Shown: piece by piece, positions 15,878 to 24,072 of the stretch
How positions within the stretch are numbered: position 1 is the stretch's first letter
How the letters are laid out: each line of letters begins with the position of its first letter
Assembly: GCA_025060595.1 (NCBI GenBank)
Contig: JANXBX010000002.1
Span: 140,300 to 204,299 of the forward strand
DNA length: 64,000 nt
From: Synergistota bacterium
GTDB lineage: Bacteria > Synergistota > GBS-1
Reading direction: 5' to 3'
Translations under genes and position numbers: made by a program
Notes under the pieces: generated by a model
The model's input: the letters and a program-made list of their open reading frames with translations, nothing else
Databases searched by the model: none
Told to the model about the DNA's origin: nothing

Positions 15878-17369
15878 GCTCAGGAAGGCTTATCGGATAG
15901 ATGATAGATTCCCCTATATTCTTAACCAAGATGAAATTAACTTTGCCATTTTTAATCTTCTTATCCTGCACCAGCTTAGCATAGACCCTGTTTAAGTCTA
16001 AATCCTTTAGCTCAACCGGCATATCTATAGCCTTAAGGAGATTTAATACCCTATCTAATATCCCTCTTTCGGTAATACCTAAAAACTCCCCAAGCCTTAA
16101 GGCGAAGCTTTTACCTAAACTTACCGCCTCACCATGGCTCATATTATAAGCGCTTTCAATGGCGTGTCCCAGAGTATGCCCAAAGTTCAAGATCTGTCTT
16201 AAGGATCTATCGAATAAATCCCTTTCCGCTATCCTAAGCTTAAGCTCGACTGATGTTTTTATAAGCTTAAAAAGCGTCCTTAAGTCCCTCTTCTTAATTC
16301 TATCTATATTATCCTCTATGAATTCAAAGAGCTCCCTTGAAGCCACCAAGGCTATCTTTATAGCCTCTACCAATCCTTCGGAAAATCTCTTAGGGTCTTG
16401 AGAAAGGACGAAGGTTGGATCTATAAGGACAAGCTTAGGAACCTTAAAGGCCCCTATCACGTTTTTAATCTCCCCTAAGTTAATGGCGGTCTTGCCACCT
16501 ATAGAGGCATCTACTTGTCCAAGCAAGGTAGTGGGAACGCTTAGGAACTCACACCCTCGCTTAAAGGTAGCTGTAGCAAAACCAACCGCATCGGTTAATG
16601 CCCCTCCCCCTAAGGCTACCACAGTATCCTTCCTCTCTATCTCCCAATCTATAAAGGTCTTATAAAGCCTCTCAATAAAGCTTAAATCTTTGGCTTCCTC
16701 CCCATCGGGAGCTATAAGAAGCTTACCCCCCTCTTTAATGAAGGGCCTATATATCCTATAGACGCTACTAGTGGTTAATACCGGAAAGCAGCCTATCTCT
16801 TCCCAACAGATCCTCTTTACGTGAACATCATGAAGGGAAGAGTAGATTACATCCTCCTCAAATACCCCTTTAAGGTTAAAGACCATTAATGCACAAGCTT
16901 CCTCAGGGGAAAGGTTATCCCCTTCTATGGTAAAGTGAGCCATCTCATAAAGCTCCTTTCTCGCCACATACAAACTCTCCAAACGCTCCCTTAAGTTTCC
17001 TCTTAAAAGCGGCCTATCCTCCGCTTCCCTCCTTAGCCTTCTTTCAAGCTCATCTATCGAGACCTTTATATAGAAAGATACGCTATCCTCAAGAATTGCC
17101 TTTCTATTTTCAGGATCGAGTATCGCTCCTCCCCCTAAGGATACAACTCCTCCCTTTCTTATCGAACGAAGAACAACCCTTTTCTCTATCTCCCTAAAAG
17201 CTTTCTCCCCAAGCCTATCAAATATCTCGGGAACGGACATTCCGGTTTCTCTCTCTATCTCCTTATCCGTATCCGTAAACGATAACCCCAAAGCATCCGC
17301 CAAAAGCTTTCCTACGGTGCTCTTCCCAGAACCGGATAATCCCACTATCGTGATAGTTCTTTTCTCCAT
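15780..17369 (-). CDS. aroKB: Bifunctional shikimate kinase / 3-dehydroquinate synthase
   Basis: 529 residues. Residues 1-165 are a shikimate kinase: P-loop GLSGSGKST (10-18), DTDKEIE, RDxRxE-like FREIE and GGGAI. Residues about 170-505 are 3-dehydroquinate synthase: VALGGGALTDAVGFAT, SVPTTLLGQVDASIGGKTAIN, and metal ligands in NFGHTLGHAIE and SHGEAVSLG. It covers the second and fifth steps of the shikimate pathway. The same kinase-synthase fusion is known in Thermotoga. The last ~31 residues extend past the usual AroB end and lie antisense to the E1-like gene, suggesting a lost stop codon. It overlaps aroC by 25 bp and is last in the operon. Confidence 0.94.
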   Translation of the reverse strand: MEKRTITIVGLSGSGKSTVGKLLADALGLSFTDTDKEIERETGMSVPEIFDRLGEKAFREIEKRVVLRSIRKGGVVSLGGGAILDPENRKAILEDSVSFYIKVSIDELERRLRREAEDRPLLRGNLRERLESLYVARKELYEMAHFTIEGDNLSPEEACALMVFNLKGVFEEDVIYSSLHDVHVKRICWEEIGCFPVLTTSSVYRIYRPFIKEGGKLLIAPDGEEAKDLSFIERLYKTFIDWEIERKDTVVALGGGALTDAVGFATATFKRGCEFLSVPTTLLGQVDASIGGKTAINLGEIKNVIGAFKVPKLVLIDPTFVLSQDPKRFSEGLVEAIKIALVASRELFEFIEDNIDRIKKRDLRTLFKLIKTSVELKLRIAERDLFDRSLRQILNFGHTLGHAIESAYNMSHGEAVSLGKSFALRLGEFLGITERGILDRVLNLLKAIDMPVELKDLDLNRVYAKLVQDKKIKNGKVNFILVKNIGESIIYPISLPELTSYISRLSLTRAPIDLAQEAYRAGEVFQGER

Positions 17370-18460
17370 GACTCTACCCTCTCCTTCACCTCTGAAATCC
17401 TATCTCCCCCAAATTTCTCCAAAATAAAGTTAAGTATAGTAAAGGAAACCATGGCCTCACCTACAACTGAGGCAGCAGGAACGACCACCACATCTGATCT
17501 AATATAAGGAAGGGGACACTCCTTTAAGGTTTCAAGATCTATAGAGCTATCTAACGCATGGGAAGTAGGTATGGGCTTAAGGTAAGCGATCAAGACTATA
17601 TCTTCACCGTTCGAGACCCCTCCCTCTATTCCACCAGCACGGTTAGAGCTTCTTCTTATCACCCCATCTTTAACTACAAAGCGATCTTGAAACTCGCTAC
17701 CTGATTTCCTAGAGCCACATATAGCCTCTCCTATCTCAACAGCCTTAACGGACGGAATAGAAAGAAGGGAAAAACCCAATGCTGCATCAAGCCTTCTATC
17801 CCACTGAACATAGCTACCAAGGCCAGGCGGGACGTTCTTAGCTATAACTATAAAGCTACCTCCCAGGCTATCCCCTTTAGACTTAGCCTCCTCTATTTCC
17901 TTCAACATCAGCTCCGTAGTCTCCTCATCAGGACAGTAAATAGGCGAGCTATCTCTTTTAAGGATCAAATTCTCTATCTCTAGGTAACTTTTATCCAGGG
18001 AAACCCTTCCTATACTCCTTGTGAAAGCGAAAACCTCCACCTTAAGCTCCCTTAAGGCAAGGGAGCATATGGCTCCAAGAAGGGTCCTTATGGCCGTTTC
18101 CCTTGCGCTTGCTCTTTCCGCAACCACATTTAGATCTTTAAGCCCATACTTTATATGCCCCACATAATCGGCGTGCCCTGGCCTTGGAACGGTCCTAAAT
18201 CCTGGATTAGGATTATTCCCTCTATTTACAAGCTCAACTGATATAGGAGCTCCGGTCGTAAACCCCTCATGGATACCAGCAGATATAACAGGTTCATCAA
18301 GCTCCATCTCCATCCTTTTCCCCCTACCATATCCTCCCCTTCTCCTAGCCATAAAGGCCCTTAAGTAATCCATATCTATCCTCAAGCCCGCAGGCATACC
18401 ATCGAGTATCCCTGATATCTTACTTCCGTGAGACTCACCAGCGGTAATCATCCTGAGCAT
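17345..18460 (-). CDS. aroC: Chorismate synthase
   Basis: 371 residues beginning MLRMITAGESHGSKISGILDGM, the classic N-terminus. Other family blocks are RRGGYGRGKRM, HADYVGHIKYG, ERASARETAIRT and SNRAGGIEGGVSNGEDI. It converts EPSP to chorismate using reduced FMN. It sits between aroA (6-bp gap) and aroKB (25-bp overlap) in the aromatic operon and is near the usual length for the enzyme. Confidence 0.96.
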   Translation of the reverse strand: MLRMITAGESHGSKISGILDGMPAGLRIDMDYLRAFMARRRGGYGRGKRMEMELDEPVISAGIHEGFTTGAPISVELVNRGNNPNPGFRTVPRPGHADYVGHIKYGLKDLNVVAERASARETAIRTLLGAICSLALRELKVEVFAFTRSIGRVSLDKSYLEIENLILKRDSSPIYCPDEETTELMLKEIEEAKSKGDSLGGSFIVIAKNVPPGLGSYVQWDRRLDAALGFSLLSIPSVKAVEIGEAICGSRKSGSEFQDRFVVKDGVIRRSSNRAGGIEGGVSNGEDIVLIAYLKPIPTSHALDSSIDLETLKECPLPYIRSDVVVVPAASVVGEAMVSFTILNFILEKFGGDRISEVKERVESWRKELSR

Positions 18461-18466
18461 CTTAAA

Positions 18467-19741
18467 TCACCTCGTAAGGTCCTCTAAAATGTTGAAGAAG
18501 TTTGGGAAAGATATTTTAACCCAATTAGCCCCCATTATCTTTGATGGACCGTCGTCCTCAACACAAAGGGAGGCTATGCTTAATAGCATAGCTATCCTAT
18601 GGTCACCATGAGAGTTAAGCCTAGTAGAGGATCTTAAGCTTGCCTTACCTTTAACTATGAATCCATCCTCAAGCTCTTCGATGTTAACGCCCATCTTCCT
18701 GAGCTCAGAGACAACAGAGGCAATCCTATCGCTCTCCTTAACTCTAAGCTCCTGAGCTCCCCTTACAACCGTTTCCCCTTCCGCGAAAGCCCCAAGAAGA
18801 GCAACTAACGGAATTTCATCTATCATCTGAGGAGTCTCATCAGGAGAAACTACCGTTCCTAAAAGCTTAGATGTAGAAACTCTCACCTTCCCAATAGGTT
18901 CAAAATCATCCCTTTCAACCTTTACCTCCACGTTAGCCCTCATCCTCTCAAGTACCCTTAAAAGGCCTATCCTCGTAGGATTCAAATTAACATCCTCAAT
19001 TACTATATCCGCATCCCTGTGAATAACCCCAAGGGTTATGAAAAACGCAGCGGAGGAGAAATCCCCCGGAACCTCTATCTTTAAAGGATAAAGACTATCA
19101 ACAGGATCGATCTCTATAAAGCCATCCCTTTCCCTTAAATCGACCCCCATGCTCCTTAACATCCTTTCAGTGTGGTCCCTGCTCTTTCTCGGCTCCTTAT
19201 ACCGGCTTCTACCAGAGGCAAAAAGGGAGGCTAAGATAAATGCGCTTTTCACCTGAGCGCTTGGAATGGGGGCCTCATAATCTATACCTTTAAGTTCACC
19301 ACCATTCAACGTTATAGGAAGATAAGCTCCCCCTTCTCTTCCTAAAATGCTCACACCCATCTCTCTCAGGGGCTTAACCACTCTCATCATAGGTCTTCTG
19401 CTTAGGCTCTTATCCCCATAAAGGGTAAAAGTCCCTTTCCTTGAGGCCAAAAGCCCCATACCAATCCGAGCTGTAGTCCCGGAGTTACCACAATACAACG
19501 GCTTTGAAGGCTCTTTGAACGGACGAGGCTTGATCACAAGCCTTTTGAAATCACCTTCAAAATCAATACCGCAAGCCTTTAAAAGATTAAAAGTTCTTTT
19601 TACATCATCAGCCTCAAGGATGTTCCTTACTTCAGACTCACCTTTTGCCAAGGATGAAAAAAACAAAGCCCTGTGACTTATAGACTTATCGGGCGAGACC
19701 CTTACTACACCCCTAACTCTTTGAGCTCTTCCAAGTTCCAT
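18467..19741 (-). CDS. aroA: 3-phosphoshikimate 1-carboxyvinyltransferase (EPSP synthase)
   Basis: 424 residues. The conserved N-terminal [21 protein letters not shown], the [17 protein letters not shown] phosphoenolpyruvate-binding block, [13 protein letters not shown] and the C-terminal RVKESDRI and HGDHRIAM motifs are all present. It joins shikimate-3-phosphate and phosphoenolpyruvate. The GNSGTTAR loop has Thr rather than the Gly-Gly-Asn-Ala-Gly-Thr-Ala seen in E. coli, a common class variation. The start overlaps the DAHP synthase end by 37 bp, showing coupled expression. Confidence 0.95.
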   Translation of the reverse strand: MELGRAQRVRGVVRVSPDKSISHRALFFSSLAKGESEVRNILEADDVKRTFNLLKACGIDFEGDFKRLVIKPRPFKEPSKPLYCGNSGTTARIGMGLLASRKGTFTLYGDKSLSRRPMMRVVKPLREMGVSILGREGGAYLPITLNGGELKGIDYEAPIPSAQVKSAFILASLFASGRSRYKEPRKSRDHTERMLRSMGVDLRERDGFIEIDPVDSLYPLKIEVPGDFSSAAFFITLGVIHRDADIVIEDVNLNPTRIGLLRVLERMRANVEVKVERDDFEPIGKVRVSTSKLLGTVVSPDETPQMIDEIPLVALLGAFAEGETVVRGAQELRVKESDRIASVVSELRKMGVNIEELEDGFIVKGKASLRSSTRLNSHGDHRIAMLLSIASLCVEDDGPSKIMGANWVKISFPNFFNILEDLTR

Positions 19742-20571
19742 TTTATTCCCCCCAATACTAAACGTTTTTTCTCTACCTCACAGAGATTAGATATTCCTGA
19801 TAAAACCAAGGCGAACTCCTCAAAGTTAAGGCTCTGATAACCATCGGATAGGGCCTCCTCCGGCTTAGGGTGAACCTCTATCATTATGGCATGAGCTCCG
19901 GCAGCAACAGCCGCCTTAGCCAATGGCGGAATAAGGTCTCTCCTTCCGGTTCCGTGACTTATATCCACACAGACTGGAAGATGAGCCATAGCCTTAACCA
20001 CAGGAACCGCCGAGAGATCTAAAGTATTTCTTGTGGCTCTTTCAAAGGTCCTTATACCCCTTTCGCATAAGATTATCCTTTCGTTTCCATGACAAGCGAT
20101 ATACTCAGCTGCAAGCAACCATTCCTCTATGGTAGCCATAAAACCTCTCTTAAGAAGAACAGGCTTATCCACCTTACCAAGAGCCTTAAGGAGAGCATAG
20201 TTAAACATGTTTCTAGTCCCCACTTGAAGAACATCAGCATACTCATATACAAGGTCTATCATGGTTGTATCCATAACCTCCGTAACTACCTTCATACCAT
20301 AGCTATCTGCAGCCTCCCTAAGCATCCTTAAGCCAAGCTCTTCAAGCCCTTGGAAGGAGTAAGGAGAGGTCCTAGGCTTGAAAGCCCCTCCTCTAAGCAA
20401 CCTAATACCCAAACCCGCAAGCGCTCTCGCAGTCTCGTTTATCTGCTCCTCAGACTCAACGGAACAAGGTCCAGCTATAATGTTTAAGAAGTTTCCTCCT
20501 ACCGGAATATCACCTATCCATATCAGAGTATCCTCCTTTCGAGCCTCCCTTGAAACAAGCCTTAACCCCAA
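19705..20571 (-). CDS. aroF: 3-deoxy-7-phosphoheptulonate (DAHP) synthase, type I-beta
   Basis: About 288 residues of the KdsA-like (I-beta) DAHP synthase class: [84 protein letters not shown] and [10 protein letters not shown]. It condenses phosphoenolpyruvate with erythrose-4-phosphate, the entry step to aromatic amino acids. It has neither the N-terminal ferredoxin-like feedback domain of the Thermotoga enzyme nor a fused chorismate mutase, so allosteric control may be absent. TTG at 20571 follows GGGAGGTGG; an in-frame GTG at 20580 is within that SD. A Tyr/Phe attenuator precedes it. Confidence 0.93.
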   Translation of the reverse strand: MGLRLVSREARKEDTLIWIGDIPVGGNFLNIIAGPCSVESEEQINETARALAGLGIRLLRGGAFKPRTSPYSFQGLEELGLRMLREAADSYGMKVVTEVMDTTMIDLVYEYADVLQVGTRNMFNYALLKALGKVDKPVLLKRGFMATIEEWLLAAEYIACHGNERIILCERGIRTFERATRNTLDLSAVPVVKAMAHLPVCVDISHGTGRRDLIPPLAKAAVAAGAHAIMIEVHPKPEEALSDGYQSLNFEEFALVLSGISNLCEVEKKRLVLGGIKWNLEELKELGV

Positions 20572-20595
20572 ATTAACCACCTCCCATGTGGGTAT

Positions 20596-20648
20596 AAAAA
20601 AAAGGGCCTCCGGGTAAATACCGAATAGGGGTATTTACCCGGAGGCCC
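20596..20648 (-). terminator. Attenuator terminator of the aromatic operon
   Basis: On the - strand, a perfect 19-bp stem GGGCCTCCGGGTAAATACC (20648-20630) with 20622-20604, 7-nt loop, followed by eight U residues. It stands 25 bp before the DAHP synthase start. Its 5' arm is shared with an alternative antiterminator pairing, 20654-20678 with 20623-20645 (18 bp with one G-U pair, a 2-nt bulge and then 5 bp). Confidence 0.9.
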
Positions 20649-20672
20649 TTAACCCTCCGCGGGTAAACACCC

Positions 20673-20732
20673 CTATTCAAAGAAGAAGTAATAATACCCG
20701 AAGTCCCTTATTCTATCTGCCCATATATTCAT
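20673..20732 (-). CDS. Tyr/Phe leader peptide controlling the aromatic operon
   Basis: A 19-codon frame on the - strand, MNIWADRIRDFGYYYFFFE, then TAG. Three consecutive Tyr codons (20696-20688) and three Phe codons (20687-20679) directly precede the antiterminator, and the stop codon lies inside the antiterminator 5' arm. In classical amino-acid attenuation a ribosome stalled at Tyr or Phe codons frees the antiterminator, whereas one reaching the stop codon covers it and the terminator forms. No SD is seen in the roughly 10-nt predicted 5' leader, so initiation would be nearly leaderless. Confidence 0.85.
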   Translation of the reverse strand: MNIWADRIRDFGYYYFFFE

Positions 20733-20748
20733 GGCTATTTAGTTATAA

Positions 20749-20776
20749 ATTATACCATCGAATCCGTATAATGCAA
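20749..20776 (-). promoter_or_regulatory. Promoter of the aromatic leader/operon
   Basis: On the - strand: TTGCAT (20776-20771), 16-bp spacer, TATAAT (20754-20749). The predicted transcript start, about 20742, is just before the leader peptide ATG at 20732. The same TTGCAT -35 hexamer is used by the tRNA-Arg promoter in this window. Confidence 0.75.
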
Positions 20777-20802
20777 TACTCCTTAAAAAAAATTTTTTAT
20801 GT

Positions 20803-20808
20803 TATAAT
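20803..20808 (+). promoter_or_regulatory. -10 element of the V-type ATPase operon
   Basis: TATAAT ends seven bases before the ATG of the subunit I gene. No clear -35 or SD is seen. If used, transcription would start at or near the A of the ATG, giving a leaderless mRNA. Confidence 0.45.
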
Positions 20809-20814
20809 AAGCTT

Positions 20815-22707
20815 ATGCCGCTCACAAAGATGTATCTTCTAAACTGTATAACCCATAAGAAATACTCAAGAAAGTTGCTCGCCAAGCTTTGCTCTATCGA
20901 GGCCATAGAACTATGCGATATTAAGAAGACCCCTCTCTACAAAAAGGGGTATTTAATAACAGCGAGAATAAACGAGAAAGAGGAAGAAGAACTAGCCTCG
21001 ATAAAGAGAAGGCTTTTAAGGATATTTGAAAACCTTGACGCCCAACCTCCTCCATTAAGCGAGGAACCTCCTAATTTCGACGGAGAAGTGCTTTCCCCTG
21101 AAGAATCAAAACTCCTCGAAGAAATCGAATCCCAGGCAAATCGCATCGGGGTAACCAGAAAGGTGATTCTTAAAAGCAAAGAAAGAATAAAAACATACCT
21201 CTTTAAAGTTCAAAACCTATTCGGGCTAGATGTGAAAATAGAGGAGCTTAAGAACCTGAAGTATCTTTACTACACCTTTGGGATAGTACCCTCGGTTCAA
21301 ATGCCTAGATTAACAAGAAGCCTAGAGAGCTTACCGCATGCCCTTATCCCAGTAAGCGGAGAGCACCTTTTCATATTTTGCTTAAGAAAGGATAAGGATA
21401 AGGTAGAAGACATATTAAAGAGCGTATTCTTTGAGAAGCTCGAGCTCCCCATTAAGTACCATGGAGAACCAGAGAGGGTTGCAAAGCTTATAGAGCTTGA
21501 AATGGAAAGGCTTAATATAGCCATGAGAAACTTAAACGCTAAGGCTAAAAGTTTCCTCCAGGAAAGGGAAGGTCTTTTAAACGCCCTATGGCAAAGAATC
21601 AATTGGAGATATTTATCCCTTCAAATTAAAAAGCTCTGCGGAAGCATGGGATCGCTAATAGCGCTATCAGGATGGGTACCTGAAGAGAGGGTAAAAGAGG
21701 TGGAAAGAGTCATAGATGAGGTATGTGAAAATAAGGTGGTATATGAGTGGGTAGATTCGAGCAAGTTGAGTGGAGAGCTCGTACCCCCAACGTTCTTTAA
21801 GAACAGTCCCTTACTTAAGCCCTTTGAGACCCTAGTTAGGCTATACGGTACTCCGGGACACAAAGATATAGATCCAACCCCATTTATCGCTTTAATCTAT
21901 CCCTTCTTCTTTGGCTTTATGTTCGGAGATGTCGGTCAGGGAATAGTCTTATATATATTAAGTAGCATAGCAAAGATCAGGTTTCCCTCCTTAGCTAGCG
22001 TAGCTCACCTTGCAAAGTGGTGTTCCCTATCCTCCATAGCCTTCGGAATACTCTATGGACATTTCTTCGGGTTCTCCGACATAATTAAACCTATAATACT
22101 CTCTCCGATGCACGATATTCACTCTATGATAGTAAGCTCTATAGCCATAGGAATAGCTTTAATAAGCCTAGGTTATATAATCTCTATAGTAGCTTTGTAT
22201 AAGGCTTACGGTTTCAGCAAAAAGCTCTTTTTAGATAAGCATGGAGTAGCAGGGCTATTGTTTTTCCTATCCTTTATTTCCATCTTCCTACTTTGGAGGA
22301 AGATAGGAGGCTTATCTATACTATTTCCTATACCCTTCGCCTTAATGATTTACCTAGGCTTAAGAAAGGAAAACCCTATGGAGGGGATTTTCTCCCCCAT
22401 TATAATGCTCATAGAAAGCTTCAGCAATGTTATATCTTTCGTAAGACTTGGAGCTTTTGCTTTAAATCACTCCCTTCTATTTATGTCCTTCTTCATGATG
22501 GGAGAGATGCTTAAGGACTCCTTCTTAGGAAGCCTTGGGAGTATAATTATGGTGGTTTTAGGTAACATCCTAATCATAGCTCTTGAAGGCCTAATTGTGG
22601 GAATTCAGGCTCTCAGACTTAACCTTTATGAGTTCTTCTCCAAGTTCTTTAAGGGCGAGGGTAAGGAGTTTAAACCCCTAAGCCCAAAGAATTTAGGTTT
22701 CGATTAG
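20815..22707 (+). CDS. ntpI: V-type ATP synthase/ATPase subunit I (a subunit)
   Basis: 630 residues. The N-terminal half (1-335) is cytosolic with helical hairpins (coiled-coil around 75-115 and 225-260). The C-terminal half has about seven membrane segments with the family signature PFIALIYPFFFGFMFGDVGQGIVLYI, a PMEGIFSPIIMLIESFSNVISFVRLGAFALNHSLL segment carrying the essential arginine, and IVGIQALRLNLYEFFSKFF at the end. It forms the ion half-channels of the Vo motor. First gene of the ATPase operon, with an ATG that has no SD and lies right behind a -10 box. Confidence 0.93.
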   Translation: MPLTKMYLLNCITHKKYSRKLLAKLCSIEAIELCDIKKTPLYKKGYLITARINEKEEEELASIKRRLLRIFENLDAQPPPLSEEPPNFDGEVLSPEESKLLEEIESQANRIGVTRKVILKSKERIKTYLFKVQNLFGLDVKIEELKNLKYLYYTFGIVPSVQMPRLTRSLESLPHALIPVSGEHLFIFCLRKDKDKVEDILKSVFFEKLELPIKYHGEPERVAKLIELEMERLNIAMRNLNAKAKSFLQEREGLLNALWQRINWRYLSLQIKKLCGSMGSLIALSGWVPEERVKEVERVIDEVCENKVVYEWVDSSKLSGELVPPTFFKNSPLLKPFETLVRLYGTPGHKDIDPTPFIALIYPFFFGFMFGDVGQGIVLYILSSIAKIRFPSLASVAHLAKWCSLSSIAFGILYGHFFGFSDIIKPIILSPMHDIHSMIVSSIAIGIALISLGYIISIVALYKAYGFSKKLFLDKHGVAGLLFFLSFISIFLLWRKIGGLSILFPIPFALMIYLGLRKENPMEGIFSPIIMLIESFSNVISFVRLGAFALNHSLLFMSFFMMGEMLKDSFLGSLGSIIMVVLGNILIIALEGLIVGIQALRLNLYEFFSKFFKGEGKEFKPLSPKNLGFD

Positions 22708-22722
22708 AAAGGAGGTTAATCT

Positions 22723-23163
22723 ATGATTATCTTGCCCATCCTTATAGCCACAGGAGCTGTTATCCTAACCATTTACGGAGGCTTAACCATAAGGAAAAGA
22801 AAGGACTATAAGACCTTCGCCCAAAGGATTATCTTCCTATCTTCTATGGCCATTTTGGCCTCCTTACTTCTTCTGTTTTTAATCCCAACGCCTGGTATGC
22901 CATCGGAAGGGAGAAGCGAAAAGGAAGCTATAACATCACCTAAAGGATTGGATAGAGCTGCAGGATACCTAGGAGCCGCAATAGCGGTGGGAGCCGCAAC
23001 GATCGGTGCAGGTTTAGCCGTCTCATCAACTGGGAGCGCCATGATAGGAGCTATGGCGGAAAAGCCGGAACTCATAGGAAGAGCCCTTATAGTGGTTGCC
23101 CTAGCTGAAGGAATAGCTATATATGGCATGGTAATCGCCATAATGATAATAGCCACCTTATGA
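22723..23163 (+). CDS. ntpK: V-type ATPase subunit K (membrane rotor proteolipid)
   Basis: 146 residues, four hydrophobic segments. The C-terminal hairpin (about 80-146) is a standard proteolipid: a Gly/Ala-rich helix GAAIAVGAATIGAGLAVSSTG, polar loop AMAEKPELIGRA, and a helix with the ion-binding Glu129 in ALAEGIAIYG. The first two segments (5-22 and 36-54), separated by a basic loop and followed by a Pro/Ser/Gly linker, do not resemble a proteolipid repeat. The usual Na+-ligand Gln in the first rotor helix and Ser/Thr after the Glu are not seen, which favours H+ (inference). Confidence 0.9.
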   Translation: MIILPILIATGAVILTIYGGLTIRKRKDYKTFAQRIIFLSSMAILASLLLLFLIPTPGMPSEGRSEKEAITSPKGLDRAAGYLGAAIAVGAATIGAGLAVSSTGSAMIGAMAEKPELIGRALIVVALAEGIAIYGMVIAIMIIATL

Positions 23164-23480
23164 AAGGAAAGATCTTCGTCTTAGGAAACAAGGAAGCGGT
23201 TACAGGTTTCCAATTAGCCGGAATAAGCGGAGAAACGCCAGAAGATAAGGAGTCTGCGATTAAGGCTTTCCATAACGTTTTCTCTTCCGGTAAATATGCC
23301 TTACTTATAATAACGGAAGAGATAGCCTCCATGATAAGAGAAGAGATCGAAGAAGTAAAGTCAAAGGAACTTTACCCTATTATAGTAGAGATACCAGGAA
23401 AAGGGGGATGGAAGGAGAAACACCACGATTATCTAGAAAGAGCCATAAGAGAGGCTTTAGGTTTAGGGCTTAAGGGGTGA
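23160..23480 (+). CDS. ntpG: V-type ATPase subunit F
   Basis: 106 residues with the subunit F pattern: KIFVLGNKEAVTGFQLAGISG at the N-terminus, a central YALLIITEEIASMI and PIIVEIPGKGG. It belongs to the central stalk and regulates ATP hydrolysis. Its ATG overlaps the stop of subunit K (ATGA). The usual neighbour, subunit C, is not found; subunit E follows at 8 bp. Confidence 0.9.
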   Translation: MKGKIFVLGNKEAVTGFQLAGISGETPEDKESAIKAFHNVFSSGKYALLIITEEIASMIREEIEEVKSKELYPIIVEIPGKGGWKEKHHDYLERAIREALGLGLKG

Positions 23481-23487
23481 TAAGGCT

Positions 23488-24069
23488 TTGGAGGAAAGGG
23501 TAAGGCTTCTTAGGGAAGAGATTTTGAAAGAGGCTGAAATAGAAAGAAGAAAGCTATGGGATGAGTTTGAAAGAAAAAAGTCTGAAGACTGGGAAAAATC
23601 AAGATTTAAGGCAGAAAGGGAAGCCTTAAAGATGCTTGAAGAGACCCAAATGAAGGCTGAGGAGCTTATCTCAAGGGAGGTAGCAGACGCCATATTCACC
23701 GGGAGAAAGATAGTTCTTGAAGAAAGAGATCTAATACTACAGGAGACGCTCCAAAGAGCAAAGGAAAGGATCTTTAGCATAGTAGAATCCAAGGAGGATT
23801 ATAGGGAGAGGCTCATAAAGCTCACTAAAGAGTGTATAGAATACTTGGGAAATAGCTTTTCCGTCCTCGTAAACCCTAGAGATATAGAACTCATTAGAGA
23901 TATAGCCAAGGAGTTGAACATAGATATTAAAATCCAAGGGGATACTAAAATAATAGGAGGAATTAAGGCCTGGTCAGGTAAAAGAGCCATAGATAATACA
24001 CTAGAGGGAAGATGGGAGAGAAAGAAAAGAGAGATACAGATGGAGGTGCTAAAGGAGCTCTTCGAATAG
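23488..24069 (+). CDS. ntpE: V-type ATPase subunit E (peripheral stalk)
   Basis: 193 residues. Residues 1-95 are a long charged helix (EERVRLLREEILKEAEIERRKLWDEFERKK...) and residues 105-190 the globular end, with the family-like GGIKAWSGKRAIDNTLEGRWERKKREIQMEVLKELF. It links the catalytic head to subunit I. The start is TTG at 23488. In characterised V-type enzymes subunit E pairs with a small helical subunit G/H, for which no gene is visible in this operon. Confidence 0.9.
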   Translation: MEERVRLLREEILKEAEIERRKLWDEFERKKSEDWEKSRFKAEREALKMLEETQMKAEELISREVADAIFTGRKIVLEERDLILQETLQRAKERIFSIVESKEDYRERLIKLTKECIEYLGNSFSVLVNPRDIELIRDIAKELNIDIKIQGDTKIIGGIKAWSGKRAIDNTLEGRWERKKREIQMEVLKELFE

Positions 24070-24072
24070 AAG

